From Actinoplanes sp. KI2 (GTDB lineage Bacteria; Actinomycetota; Actinomycetes; Mycobacteriales; Micromonosporaceae), in NCBI RefSeq assembly GCF_025630775.1, contig NZ_JAOSZE010000018.1, positions 110,905-174,904 of the forward strand: a DNA stretch of 64,000 bases. Reading direction: 5' to 3'. The position numbers and the translations under genes were made by a program. Numbering within the stretch: position 1 is the stretch's first letter; each line of letters opens with the position of its first letter. This document shows, in pieces, positions 17,292 through 25,112 of this stretch. The notes under the pieces are model-generated. The model ran no database searches. It was given only the letters and a program-made list of their open reading frames with translations, and was not told the DNA's origin.

Positions 17292-17858
17292 GTGAGTGAT
17301 CTCCGTCTGCTCGTCGTCGTCGCGAGCACCCGCCCCGGCCGGGTCGCCCTGCCGGTGTCGCAGTGGTTCGTCGACGCCGCGAAGGCGCACGGCGGTTTCC
17401 AGGTGAGCGTCGCCGACCTCGCCGAGGAGAACCTGCCGCTGCTCGACGAGCCGCACCATCCCCGGCTGAGCCGTTACGAACACGAGCACACCAGGCGCTG
17501 GAGCGAGAAGGTCGGCGCCGCCGACGCGATCGTCTTCGTGATCCCGGAGTACAACTTCACGCTGGGCGCCGTCGCCAAGAACGCGATCGACTACCTCCAC
17601 CACGAGTGGCGCTACAAGGCGGCCGGCGTGGTCAGCTACGGCGGCGTCTCGGCCGGCACCCGATCGGCGATGGCCCTGCACGCCGCCGTCTTCGCGCTGA
17701 ACCTGTTCACGATCGCCCAGCAGGTGAACATCCCGTTCGTGACGAGCCGGATGGTCGACGGCCGGTTCGATCCGTCCGAGACCACCGAGGCCGCCGCGAC
17801 GGTCCTGCTCGACGAGCTGCACCGGGTGGCCGGGGCCCTGAAGCCGCTGCGCGGCTGA
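17292..17858 (+). CDS. NADPH-dependent FMN reductase-family protein
   Basis: A 188-residue flavodoxin-like protein. The FMN phosphate loop is near VASTRPGRVALPV (residues 8-20) and the PEYNFTLGAVAKNAIDYL motif near 85 is diagnostic of the FMN_red family. SYGGVSAGTRSA follows. It should reduce FMN or quinone-like electron acceptors with NADPH in the cytoplasm. It starts at GTG 17292 and is monocistronic or weakly linked to the P1 peptidase downstream. Confidence 0.9.
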   Translation: MSDLRLLVVVASTRPGRVALPVSQWFVDAAKAHGGFQVSVADLAEENLPLLDEPHHPRLSRYEHEHTRRWSEKVGAADAIVFVIPEYNFTLGAVAKNAIDYLHHEWRYKAAGVVSYGGVSAGTRSAMALHAAVFALNLFTIAQQVNIPFVTSRMVDGRFDPSETTEAAATVLLDELHRVAGALKPLRG

Positions 17859-17901
17859 GGTTCCCGCGCGCTCTGCCGGGCGTGCGTAGTTGGATGGGGT
17901 G

Positions 17902-18756
17902 GTGAGCGCACCGCAGCTGCTTTCCGCGTACGCCGGGCACTGGACCGGGGCCGGCACCGGGGTGACCGTGATCGTGCCGCCGGAGGGCACCGTCGGGTCC
18001 GGCGAGGTGCGCGGGGGAGCGCCCGCGACCCGCGAGTTCGAGCTGCTCTCGCCGGTGCGAACGGTCTCCACCGTGTCCGCGGTCGTGCTCTCCGGCGGCT
18101 CGGCCTTCGGGCTCGCCGCGGGCGACGGCGTGATGGAGGGCCTGCGCAAACGCGGTCTCGGCTTCGCGACCCCGCTCGGACCGGTCCCGATCGTGGTCGG
18201 CATGTCCATCTTCGACGCCTCGGTGGCCGGGACACCGCCGGCGTACGCGGCCGGGAAGCAGGCCCTGGCGGCGGCCTTCCGCGGCGAGCCTTTCGAGGCG
18301 GGCGCGGTCGGGGCGGGCGCCGGCGCCACCACCGGCAAGTGGCGGCAGCGGCTCGACCCCGGCGGGCTGGGGGTGGCCCGCGGTTCGGTCGGCGCCGCCT
18401 CGGTGGTGGCCGTCGTCGTGGTGAACGCCTGGGGCGACGTGCTCGGGCCGGACGGCCGCCCGGTGTTCGGGCCGGACGCGCCGCCCGCGACGCCGGCCGC
18501 CTCGTTCGGACTGAACACGACCGTCGGGGTTCTGCTGACCGATGCCCGGCTCGACAAGAACGAGTGCTTCCTGCTCGCCCAGAGCGGCCACACCGGCTAC
18601 GCCCGCGCCATCCATCCCGCGCACTCCCGCTACGACGGCGACGCGGTGGTCGCGCTGGCCACCGGCGACGTCGCCGACGCCGGCATCGACCTGCTCCGGG
18701 CGGTGGCCGCCGAGACGATGGCGTCGGCGATCCGGGACGCAGTATCTCATGCGTGA
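17902..18756 (+). CDS. P1-family (DmpA-like) aminopeptidase
   Basis: A 284-residue protein of the P1/S58 family of self-cleaving N-terminal-nucleophile hydrolases. The SGGSAFGLAAGDGVMEGL segment and the GAGAGATTGKWRQ motif are family signatures. The expected autoproteolysis region is near GGLGVARGSVGAAS, where the canonical Gly-Thr/Ser junction is not obvious, so the exact nucleophile is uncertain. It would release D- or L-amino acids from small peptides or amides. I use GTG 17902; GTG 17899 is an equal alternative. It ends 33 bases before the ArsR gene. Confidence 0.83.
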   Translation: MSAPQLLSAYAGHWTGAGTGVTVIVPPEGTVGSGEVRGGAPATREFELLSPVRTVSTVSAVVLSGGSAFGLAAGDGVMEGLRKRGLGFATPLGPVPIVVGMSIFDASVAGTPPAYAAGKQALAAAFRGEPFEAGAVGAGAGATTGKWRQRLDPGGLGVARGSVGAASVVAVVVVNAWGDVLGPDGRPVFGPDAPPATPAASFGLNTTVGVLLTDARLDKNECFLLAQSGHTGYARAIHPAHSRYDGDAVVALATGDVADAGIDLLRAVAAETMASAIRDAVSHA

Positions 18757-18789
18757 CTTATATAAGCCCAATCTGATAGCGTACGGGTC
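18753..18789 (+). promoter_or_regulatory. Promoter/operator of the arsR-like gene, probably leaderless
   Basis: A 10-base palindrome CTTATATAAG (18757-18766) sits between a -35-like GTGACT (18753-18758) and a -10-like TAGCGT (18777-18782) that ends seven bases before the ATG. It is the only AT-rich patch in the area. The arrangement suggests an autoregulated, leaderless ArsR-type promoter. Confidence 0.45.
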
Positions 18790-19137
18790 ATGCACGCGTT
18801 CGACGTGCTCGGTGACCCGGTCCGCCGCCGCATCCTGGAGCTGCTCGCCGACGGTGAGCGCTCCTCGGGCGAGGTGACCGAGGTGATCCGGGCCGAGTTC
18901 GGCATCTCCCAGCCGGCCGTCTCGCAGCACCTGAAGGTGTTGCGGGACAACGGTTTCGCCACCGTGCGGCCGGAGGGCGCCCGCCGGCTGTACGCGGTGG
19001 ACGACACCGCGCTGCGCGAGGCCGACGAGTGGCTCGGCCGGTTCCGCCGGTTCTGGGCGCCGCGCCTGGCCGCCATGGGCACCGAGGTCGCCCGCGGAAA
19101 AAGACAACGACGCCTCCACGACGAGGGGAAATCTTGA
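18790..19137 (+). CDS. ArsR-family regulator
   Basis: A 115-residue winged-helix repressor of the ArsR superfamily. The domain spans residues 1-90 (FDVLGDPVRRRILELLADGE, then SQPAVSQHLKVLRDNGFATVR as recognition helix and wing). It lacks a Cys-rich metal site, as in the ArsR group that partners SRPBCC/AHSA1 proteins. Its TGA overlaps the ATG of the SRPBCC gene by one base. It likely represses its own two-gene operon through the palindrome just upstream. Confidence 0.9.
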   Translation: MHAFDVLGDPVRRRILELLADGERSSGEVTEVIRAEFGISQPAVSQHLKVLRDNGFATVRPEGARRLYAVDDTALREADEWLGRFRRFWAPRLAAMGTEVARGKRQRRLHDEGKS

Positions 19138-19769
19138 TGATCGACATCCGGCAGCAGATCAGCACCGTGCGGCGCACGCTCGGCCGTCGCACCCTGGAGG
19201 CCGGTGAGGCCCGGGTCTCCACCATCAGCCAGGTCTACGACACCGACATCGACGACCTGTGGGAGGTGGTGACCTCTCCCGACCGGATCGCCCGCTGGTT
19301 CCTGCCGGTCACCGGCGAGCTCAAGGAGGGCGGCCACTACCAGCTCGAGGGCAACGCCGGCGGCACGGTGACCGCCTGCGACAAGCCGCGCGGCTACTCC
19401 GCCACCTGGGAGTACGGGGACGAGGTCAGCTGGATCGAGGTGCGGCTGACCGCCGAGACCGGTGGCACCCGCTTCGAACTCGAACACGTTGCGCACGTGA
19501 AGGACGAGTGGTGGGAGCAGTTCGGGCCGACCGCGACCGGTCTCGGCTGGGACTCGGGGATGTTCGGCCTGGCTCGCTACCTCGACGATCCGGCGGCCGA
19601 GCGGTTCAGCCCCGAGGAGTTGATGGCCTGGGTCGGTTCGGACGAGGGCAAGCTCTTCTACCGGCTGGCCGCGGACGCGTGGCGGGAGGTCGCGATCGCC
19701 GACGGCGAGGACCCGGCGCTGGCCGCCGCCCAGGCCGATCGCGGATACGCCGCCTACACCGGCGGCTGA
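19137..19769 (+). CDS. SRPBCC (AHSA1-like) domain protein
   Basis: A 210-residue protein with an AHSA1-type START/SRPBCC domain at about 28-160 (VYDTDIDDLWEVVTSPDRIARWF is the diagnostic beginning, split across the first strand and helix). These helix-grip proteins bind hydrophobic ligands or client proteins; the function of the ArsR-linked type is unknown. It is coupled to the ArsR gene by the TGATG overlap with GAGGGG upstream. A helical C-terminal tail of 50 residues extends the fold. Confidence 0.88.
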   Translation: MIDIRQQISTVRRTLGRRTLEAGEARVSTISQVYDTDIDDLWEVVTSPDRIARWFLPVTGELKEGGHYQLEGNAGGTVTACDKPRGYSATWEYGDEVSWIEVRLTAETGGTRFELEHVAHVKDEWWEQFGPTATGLGWDSGMFGLARYLDDPAAERFSPEELMAWVGSDEGKLFYRLAADAWREVAIADGEDPALAAAQADRGYAAYTGG

Positions 19770-19834
19770 CAGCTGTCCCGGCGTACGGGTGGCGAACCGG
19801 TGTCGCCCCCGGGCAGTCGGTATCGTCCGCGGGC

Positions 19835-20659
19835 ATGAGAATGCTCATCACCGGCATCAGCGGCTTCCTCGGCGGGGTCACCGCCCGGCGGGCCTCCGCG
19901 GCCGGGTGGGCGGTCTCGGGCACCTACTTCGGCAACCCGGCCGATCGGGGGGAGCGGCTCGACATCCGCGACCGCCGGGCGGTCGACGATCTCGTCCGGC
20001 GCGCCCGGCCGGACGTTGTCGTGCACACCGCGGCCGGCCGGGAGGACTGGCCGCTGATCGCGGACGGCTCGGCCTACGTCGCGCTGGCGGCGGCCGGGGC
20101 CGGCGCCCGGCTCGTGCACGTCTCGACCGAGGCGATCTTCTCCGGCCGGGACGGCGAGTACGACGAGGACGCGCTGCCGGATCCGATCTATCGGTACGGC
20201 GCCGCCAAGGCCGCGGCCGAGACCGCCGTCCGGGCCATCGATCCGTCCGCGGCCGTGGTGCGGACGTCGCTCATCCTCGGGCACGGGCGAGGCCTCCCGG
20301 AGAAGCTGACCCACGACCTGGCCGCCGGGCGGGCGAACGGACTGTTGTTCACCGATCAGATCCGTAAGCCGGTGCACGTCGACGACCTGGCCGACGCGCT
20401 GATCGAGCTGGCCGGCAGCGACTACGCGGGCGTGCTCAACGTGGCCGGAGCGGATGCGATCAGCCGGTACGGGCTGGGCCTGCTGGTCGCCGAGCGGGAC
20501 GGGCTCGACCCGGCAGCCATCCCGCACGGACCGATGCCACCCGGTCTCACCCTGCCGGCCGACATCCGCCTGACCATCGACCGGGCGACCGGTCTGCTCC
20601 GGACACGCCTGCGCGGGTGCCGCGAGTTCGTCCCGCAGGACGCGCCGTCGCCGGCGTGA
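19835..20659 (+). CDS. RmlD-like NAD-dependent sugar reductase
   Basis: A 274-residue short-chain dehydrogenase-type protein of the RmlD substrate-binding superfamily. The nucleotide loop is ITGISGFLGG at residues 5-14 and the catalytic tyrosine lies in YRYGAAKAAAE (YxxxK). LVHVSTEAIFSG gives the catalytic Ser/Thr strand. It resembles dTDP-4-dehydrorhamnose reductase but stands alone, with no other dTDP-rhamnose gene nearby, so a housekeeping rhamnose role is not supported. It starts at ATG 19835. Confidence 0.83.
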   Translation: MRMLITGISGFLGGVTARRASAAGWAVSGTYFGNPADRGERLDIRDRRAVDDLVRRARPDVVVHTAAGREDWPLIADGSAYVALAAAGAGARLVHVSTEAIFSGRDGEYDEDALPDPIYRYGAAKAAAETAVRAIDPSAAVVRTSLILGHGRGLPEKLTHDLAAGRANGLLFTDQIRKPVHVDDLADALIELAGSDYAGVLNVAGADAISRYGLGLLVAERDGLDPAAIPHGPMPPGLTLPADIRLTIDRATGLLRTRLRGCREFVPQDAPSPA

Positions 20660-20672
20660 AACGCTCCGGCGG

Positions 20673-21287
20673 TCATTCGGTCTGCCGCAGGTTGATGATG
20701 ATGCCCTGGTCGGCGCAGGCCGACTGCAAACCGGTGAGATGCTCGCCCAGCGGCGGCAGATACACCAGCGCGGAACCGGTCACCGCGGCGCTGTCGTTGC
20801 CTCCGCCGGTCTCCGTGGCCTGCGACATCGCCCAGATCACATCCATCAGCTTCGTGCCGTGGTCGCGGATGTCGCCGTAGCGGGAGTCCTCGAAGACCTT
20901 CCGCATCTGCCGATACTGCGGTTCGGTCATCTTCGCGGTGGACCTGGCGACGCCGGTCAGGCTCCGGGTGCCGTCCCGGAGCGTCTCACACGCCTTGATC
21001 CCCGAGTCCTTGAAGATCAGAGCCCGGCTGTACGCCGTCCACACCCCGCCCGCCAGCACCAGGAACGCGGCGGCCAGCACCAGGAACGGCCAGCGGCTCG
21101 GCCTGCGGGCCGGCTCGGGGGGCGGTGGCTGGCCGCGTCGCGCCCGCGCCCGCTGCCCCGGGGCGGACGCCGGCGACGGCGGACCGGGCACCACGGGCTG
21201 CCGCGCCGGCCGGCCGTAGACGCCGCCGTACGGCGCGGGGGACTGGGGTCGCCGCTGCCGCGGGTAGCCGTACGGGTCGTACGCCAT
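20673..21287 (-). CDS. Membrane-anchored protein of unknown function
   Basis: A 204-residue protein with a disordered Pro/Arg-rich N-terminus (MAYDPYGYPRQRRPQSP), one transmembrane segment at about 75-93 (WPFLVLAAAFLVLAGGVWTAY) and an extracytoplasmic C-terminal domain of ~110 residues with two cysteines (KACETL and SACADQG) that could pair. No family is recognised. ATG 21287 has GGAGCC upstream; the frame is open further but looks non-coding. It converges on the RmlD-like gene. Confidence 0.72.
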   Translation of the reverse strand: MAYDPYGYPRQRRPQSPAPYGGVYGRPARQPVVPGPPSPASAPGQRARARRGQPPPPEPARRPSRWPFLVLAAAFLVLAGGVWTAYSRALIFKDSGIKACETLRDGTRSLTGVARSTAKMTEPQYRQMRKVFEDSRYGDIRDHGTKLMDVIWAMSQATETGGGNDSAAVTGSALVYLPPLGEHLTGLQSACADQGIIINLRQTE

Positions 21288-21439
21288 GGTGGGGCTCCAT
21301 GCTGGCCGGTTGGCGGGCAGGTGGTGGGCGGCCGGACACCGGCCCGGAAATCCGGCAGCCACGGCACCCAACGACATCGGCTACGCACCGGCAGTCACCC
21401 GGACAGGCAGACAACGATCGATGATCGGTTGGTTGCCCG

Positions 21440-21520
21440 TCGCCACCCTCGCTCACCCGGCGGGCCGTGGCCTTGCTCACCGGGCGGGCCGTGGCGACCC
21501 TTGCTCACCCGGCGGGCCGG
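21440..21520. repeat. Three imperfect tandem copies at the aminotransferase 3' end
   Basis: The 17-base core GCTCACCCGGCGGGCCG occurs at 21451, 21475 (one change) and 21504, with related flanks. The third copy contains the stop codon and last residues of the minus-strand aminotransferase, so the end of the gene has been copied into the intergenic region twice. Confidence 0.85.
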
Positions 21521-22710
21521 AGCACCGCCGCTAGCCGCCGCATGCCCTCGGTGATCTCGTCGGGGGTGTGCGTGGTGAACGACAGGCGCATGGTGGCCGG
21601 GTCCGGCCGGCCGGCGAAGAACGGCGCGCCCGGGACGAACGCCACGTCCCGGGCCAGCGCGGCGGGCAGCAGCGCGGCCGTGTCGACCGCCCGGCCGGGC
21701 ACGCGCAGCCAGGTGAACATGCCGCCGTCCGGATCGGTCCAGACGCTGCCGGCCGGGGCGGTGGCGGGCATGGCCGTCATCATCGCGTCGCGTCTCTTCG
21801 CGTACGCCCGGCGAAGTGCCTCGAGGTGCGCATCGAGATCGGTTCCGGCCAGCCAGGCGGCCGCGGCGGCCTGGTCGATCGTGGACGTGTGCAGATCGGC
21901 GGCCTGCTTGGCGACGGTCAGCGCCGGGCGCAGCGTGGCCGGCGTGCGCACCCAGCCCAGCCGCAGGCCCGGTGCGGCGATCTTGGAGAAGCTGCCGAGG
22001 TGCAGAACGCGATCGGCGGCGGCCGGTTGGGCGGCGAGCGCGGGGACCGGCTCGCCGCGGTAGCGCAGTTCGCCGTACGGGTCGTCCTCGACCACCCAGA
22101 CGCCGTGCTCCGCCGCGAGCGCCGCCACCTCGGCCCGCCGCGCCGCCGACAGCGTCCGGCCGGTCGGGTTCGCGAACGTCGGCACCAGATACACCAGCCG
22201 CGGGCGATCGGTTTCGAGCACCTCGGCGAGCGAGGCCGGGTCGATGCCCTCGGCATCGGATCGGACGGTGACGATCCGGCACCCGGCCAGCTGGAAGCAC
22301 TGCAGCGCGGCCAGGTAGGTGGGCTCCTCGACGGCGACCACCGCGCCCGGGTCGAGCAGCGCGGCGGCGATCAGGGTCAGTCCCTGCTGCGAGCCGGTGG
22401 TGACCAGCAGGTCGTCGGCGCCGGTGCGCAGGCCGCGGGCGGTCATCCGGGCGGCGACCAGCGCGCGCAGGTCGGCGTTGCCCTCGGTCGGTGCGTATTG
22501 CAGGTGGCGGCGGCCCGCCGGGGTGGAGAGCACCCGATCGAAGGCGGCACGCAACCCGTCGAGGTCGAACAGTTCCGGCGCGGGCAGGCCGCCGGCGAAC
22601 GAGATGACCTCGGGCCGGTCGATCAGCGCGAGCAGATCGCGGACCGGTGAGCTGGCGACGCCGGCGAGGCGCTGGGCGGGCAGGGGCGGGCGGACCGCGG
22701 GCTGGGTCAT
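21505..22710 (-). CDS. PLP-dependent aminotransferase (class I/II)
   Basis: A 401-residue fold-type I aminotransferase of the 2-aminoadipate/valine-type group. The PLP lysine is in GSFSKIAAPGLRLGW, the Asp pairing with the ring nitrogen is in VVEDDPYGELRY, and VYLVPTFANPTGRT supplies the Asn. The C-terminal arginine is in TMRLSFTTHTPDE. It lacks a GntR domain. Start ATG 22710 precedes the MTQPAVRPP opening. It is monocistronic; the amino donor cannot be told from sequence. Confidence 0.9.
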   Translation of the reverse strand: MTQPAVRPPLPAQRLAGVASSPVRDLLALIDRPEVISFAGGLPAPELFDLDGLRAAFDRVLSTPAGRRHLQYAPTEGNADLRALVAARMTARGLRTGADDLLVTTGSQQGLTLIAAALLDPGAVVAVEEPTYLAALQCFQLAGCRIVTVRSDAEGIDPASLAEVLETDRPRLVYLVPTFANPTGRTLSAARRAEVAALAAEHGVWVVEDDPYGELRYRGEPVPALAAQPAAADRVLHLGSFSKIAAPGLRLGWVRTPATLRPALTVAKQAADLHTSTIDQAAAAAWLAGTDLDAHLEALRRAYAKRRDAMMTAMPATAPAGSVWTDPDGGMFTWLRVPGRAVDTAALLPAALARDVAFVPGAPFFAGRPDPATMRLSFTTHTPDEITEGMRRLAAVLRPAG

Positions 22711-22912
22711 CTCGGCGGACTCCAGGGAAAGGGCAGGCAGTGTGCGTCGACGCGGCGGGCGGCGGCCGTTGGGCCGGCGGCGCGGACGTGGAGCGGGCTG
22801 CCTGATCGAGGAGCCGATGACCACCTTAGCGCCTGTTAAGGACGGAGAGAACCACCGACCCGCCACCATGCGGCGGCACCCGTCCCGGGACTGACGCCCT
22901 AAACTGATCGCC

Positions 22913-23158
22913 ATGCGCGACGGGCGGTCGATCCTTTCGTACAAGGCGGAGAACTCGGTGCTGAGCGTCTACTCCAAGGGCTCGGTGCTGTCCATCGGTT
23001 CCACCGGTTCGGCGCTCTCGGTCGGATCGATCGGATCCTTCGGGTCGGTCGGCTCGATCGGCTCGTTCCTCTCGGTCGGCTCGATCCTGTCGGCGGTCTC
23101 GATCGGCGGGGTCATGGCCTGGCGGGCGCGGCGCGCGATCCTCGCCGCGGGCCGGTGA
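22913..23158 (+). CDS. Gly-Ser nonapeptide-repeat protein
   Basis: An 81-residue protein. Residues ~23-66 form near-perfect nine-residue repeats of the pattern G-S-x-x-S-[VI]-G-S-[IT] (GSVLSIGST, GSALSVGSI, GSFGSVGSI, GSFLSVGSI), preceded by a polar start and followed by the basic tail MAWRARRAILAAGR. The pattern could form a small beta-solenoid or a glycine-zipper membrane element. I recall similar repeats in other actinomycete hypothetical proteins but know no function. There is no Shine-Dalgarno; TAAACT ends seven bases before the ATG, suggesting a leaderless mRNA. Confidence 0.7.
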   Translation: MRDGRSILSYKAENSVLSVYSKGSVLSIGSTGSALSVGSIGSFGSVGSIGSFLSVGSILSAVSIGGVMAWRARRAILAAGR

Positions 23159-23180
23159 CCGGCGCGGTCCGCGAGGATCG
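23136..23180. terminator. Hairpin at the end of the nonapeptide-repeat gene
   Basis: A 10-base stem (CGATCCTCGC / GCGAGGATCG) encloses a nested CCGG-TGA-CCGG element that includes the TGA stop at 23156-23158. It lies between the convergent repeat-protein and trmO genes and could end transcription in both directions. Confidence 0.5.
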
Positions 23181-23240
23181 TTCGCGGGAAGTGGCGGCGC
23201 GGTATGTGCCGGCCGGCGTCCTGGGCGATCGGCGCCCGGC

Positions 23241-23651
23241 TCAGCGCTCGGGGGCCGGTCCCAGCAGCGGCTTGACGTCGAGGATCGGGGTGCCGTCCAG
23301 CGCCTCCAGGTGCCGTACGTGCACCCGGTTGCCCTCGACGGCCAGGACGTGCACGGTGTGCAGGCCGATCGGGTTCGGCCGGTCCGGCGCCCGGGTGGCG
23401 AAGACGCCGGTGCGCGGGCGCGATCGGTCGCCGCGCGGGTGGACGGCGAGGGTGTCCCGGTCGGCGCGGTCGAGCCAGGTGAACAGCAGCACGTCGATGC
23501 CGGGGGTCAGGCCGTCGAGCGCGGGCGCGACCGCCTCGTCGAAGACGAGCCACGCCTCGGGCGCGCCCTCGTCGGGCTGCCGTGGCGCGTCCGCGCGATC
23601 GGTCAATGTGGACTGGACGCGCCCGACCGGGCGCAGGGCGTAGGACGTCAT
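23241..23651 (-). CDS. trmO: tRNA (t6A37) N6-methyltransferase TrmO
   Basis: A 136-residue TsaA/TrmO (UPF0066) beta-barrel methyltransferase, which uses SAM to methylate t6A37 of Thr tRNAs. The family signatures RPVGRVQST at the start, VFATRAPDRPNPIGLH and LEALDGTPILDVKP are all present. It is shorter than E. coli TrmO because it lacks the C-terminal domain, as is usual in actinobacteria. It is monocistronic. Confidence 0.92.
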   Translation of the reverse strand: MTSYALRPVGRVQSTLTDRADAPRQPDEGAPEAWLVFDEAVAPALDGLTPGIDVLLFTWLDRADRDTLAVHPRGDRSRPRTGVFATRAPDRPNPIGLHTVHVLAVEGNRVHVRHLEALDGTPILDVKPLLGPAPER

Positions 23652-23669
23652 GGGTTCAGTCTGCCCGAG

Positions 23670-25058
23670 TCAGTACGTGACGCTCACCACGCCGGTCATG
23701 GTGCCGACGTAGCCGTGCCCGGCGGCGACCGTGGGCGACGCGAAATGCGGGGCCACGCCGATGGCCAGCTGGGACCGCACCTTGCCGGTTGCCGGGTCGA
23801 GCAGGTAGAGCAGGCCGCCGTCGTAGTCGACGACCCACACCGCGCCGCCGGCGACCACCGGTGAGCCTGTCGCGCCGGACGGGCCGTGCCACCCGGTGCG
23901 GAGTTTGCCGGAGCTCTCGTCCAGCGAGGCGGAGCGGATCCCGTCGCTGCAGGGCAGGAACAGCGTCGTGCCACTGACCGCGGCGCCGCCGAACGGCGCG
24001 CAGATCTCCGCCTGGCTGCGCTCGCCGCCGATGCCGCCGAGGTGAGCGGGGTCGAGGACGTACCCGATGCCGCGTTTGCCGGCGATCACGATCGACGAGC
24101 CGACCACGGCCGGGGTCATCGAGCCGAGGTCGAGGTCCTTCTCGTTGTCGTCGGCCCAGGTGGACGGTGCGAAGTAGTCGGTGCGGTGCAGCGCCGGGTC
24201 GAGGGCGACGACCGTGTCGCTGCCGTCGAAGCCGGAGGTGGACTCGCCGTTGCCGACCGCGTAGTAGAGCTTGCCGGCGTGGACCACGGCGCCGCCCGGT
24301 GCCCAGATGCCGCCCTCGCGGGTGGTCGGGATGGCGTAGCTCTGCAGCGCGCCGGAGCCGCTGACCGGTACCGACACCACCGAGCCGATGTACTGGGCGC
24401 AGTCGCCGGCGAGCCCGCCGTACGCGATGTACACCCGCCCGTTCTCGATCGTCAGCGCCGAGCGCTGCTGGTGCGCGATCCGGTCGCCCTTCGGCGGCTC
24501 GGCGGCGCGCTTGACGCGGACCTGGCCGGTCGCCACGTCGATGCCGTAGAGGGTGTGCGCTCCGCCGGTGGACTCGGCCAGGGCGAACACCAGGCCGGTG
24601 CCGGCGTCGTACGCCATGGTGCTGGTGATGCCGAGCGGGTCGATGTTGCCGCAGGGCAGGTCGGACTTGGGCACGGGGGTGCCGACGTGGCGCGACCAGT
24701 GCACCGCGCCGTTGCCCGGGTCGAGTGCGTAGACGGTGTCGTTCTCGGTCGCCGCCAGCACCCGGCCGCCGACCACCAGCGGCTGGCCGTAGACGGCCCC
24801 GTCGAGCTTCGCCCGCCACGCCGCGGTCAGCTTCGTGGCGGCGGGCTGGGCCGGGCCGAGGCCGGAGCGACCGTTGTCGCGGTGGTACGTGGGCCACTCG
24901 GCCGCCGCAGGCGACGCGCTGCCGGCGGAGGCCGGGGCCGGCGAGTCGGCGGCCGGCGGGAAGGCGGGCTCGGCGTTCGAACCGCTGGTGCACGAGGCGA
25001 GGAGCGCTGCGCTGAGAAGGCCGGCGACGCACGCACCGACTCGAGCCGAAGAAACCAC
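23670..25058 (-). CDS. PQQ-like beta-propeller lipoprotein
   Basis: A 462-residue exported lipoprotein. The signal peptide ends in the lipobox LLASC (Cys about residue 23), followed by a Ser/Ala/Pro linker. The body is an eight-bladed PQQ-like propeller with repeated motifs such as VYALDPGNGAVHWSRHVG, VVALDPALHRT and LLYLLDPATGKVRSQ. No PQQ-ligand residues or catalytic Asp are evident, so it is more likely a binding or scaffold protein than a dehydrogenase. GTG 25058 gives the full signal peptide. It is divergent from an F420 enzyme gene 54 bases away. Confidence 0.85.
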   Translation of the reverse strand: MVSSARVGACVAGLLSAALLASCTSGSNAEPAFPPAADSPAPASAGSASPAAAEWPTYHRDNGRSGLGPAQPAATKLTAAWRAKLDGAVYGQPLVVGGRVLAATENDTVYALDPGNGAVHWSRHVGTPVPKSDLPCGNIDPLGITSTMAYDAGTGLVFALAESTGGAHTLYGIDVATGQVRVKRAAEPPKGDRIAHQQRSALTIENGRVYIAYGGLAGDCAQYIGSVVSVPVSGSGALQSYAIPTTREGGIWAPGGAVVHAGKLYYAVGNGESTSGFDGSDTVVALDPALHRTDYFAPSTWADDNEKDLDLGSMTPAVVGSSIVIAGKRGIGYVLDPAHLGGIGGERSQAEICAPFGGAAVSGTTLFLPCSDGIRSASLDESSGKLRTGWHGPSGATGSPVVAGGAVWVVDYDGGLLYLLDPATGKVRSQLAIGVAPHFASPTVAAGHGYVGTMTGVVSVTY

Positions 25059-25112
25059 GTCCGAGACGGTACCCGTGATGGTCGCTCCCGGCCGAACGTG
25101 ATCTCATGGGGC

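Noticed and set aside
19835..20659. RmlD-like gene as part of a dTDP-rhamnose or glycosylated natural-product cluster
   Set aside because: No rmlA, rmlB, rmlC or glycosyltransferase gene lies nearby; it looks like a stand-alone reductase.
22711..22912. Possible small gene between the aminotransferase and the nonapeptide-repeat gene
   Set aside because: The frames here are Arg-rich, lack a ribosome site and show no family resemblance; I see only intergenic sequence.
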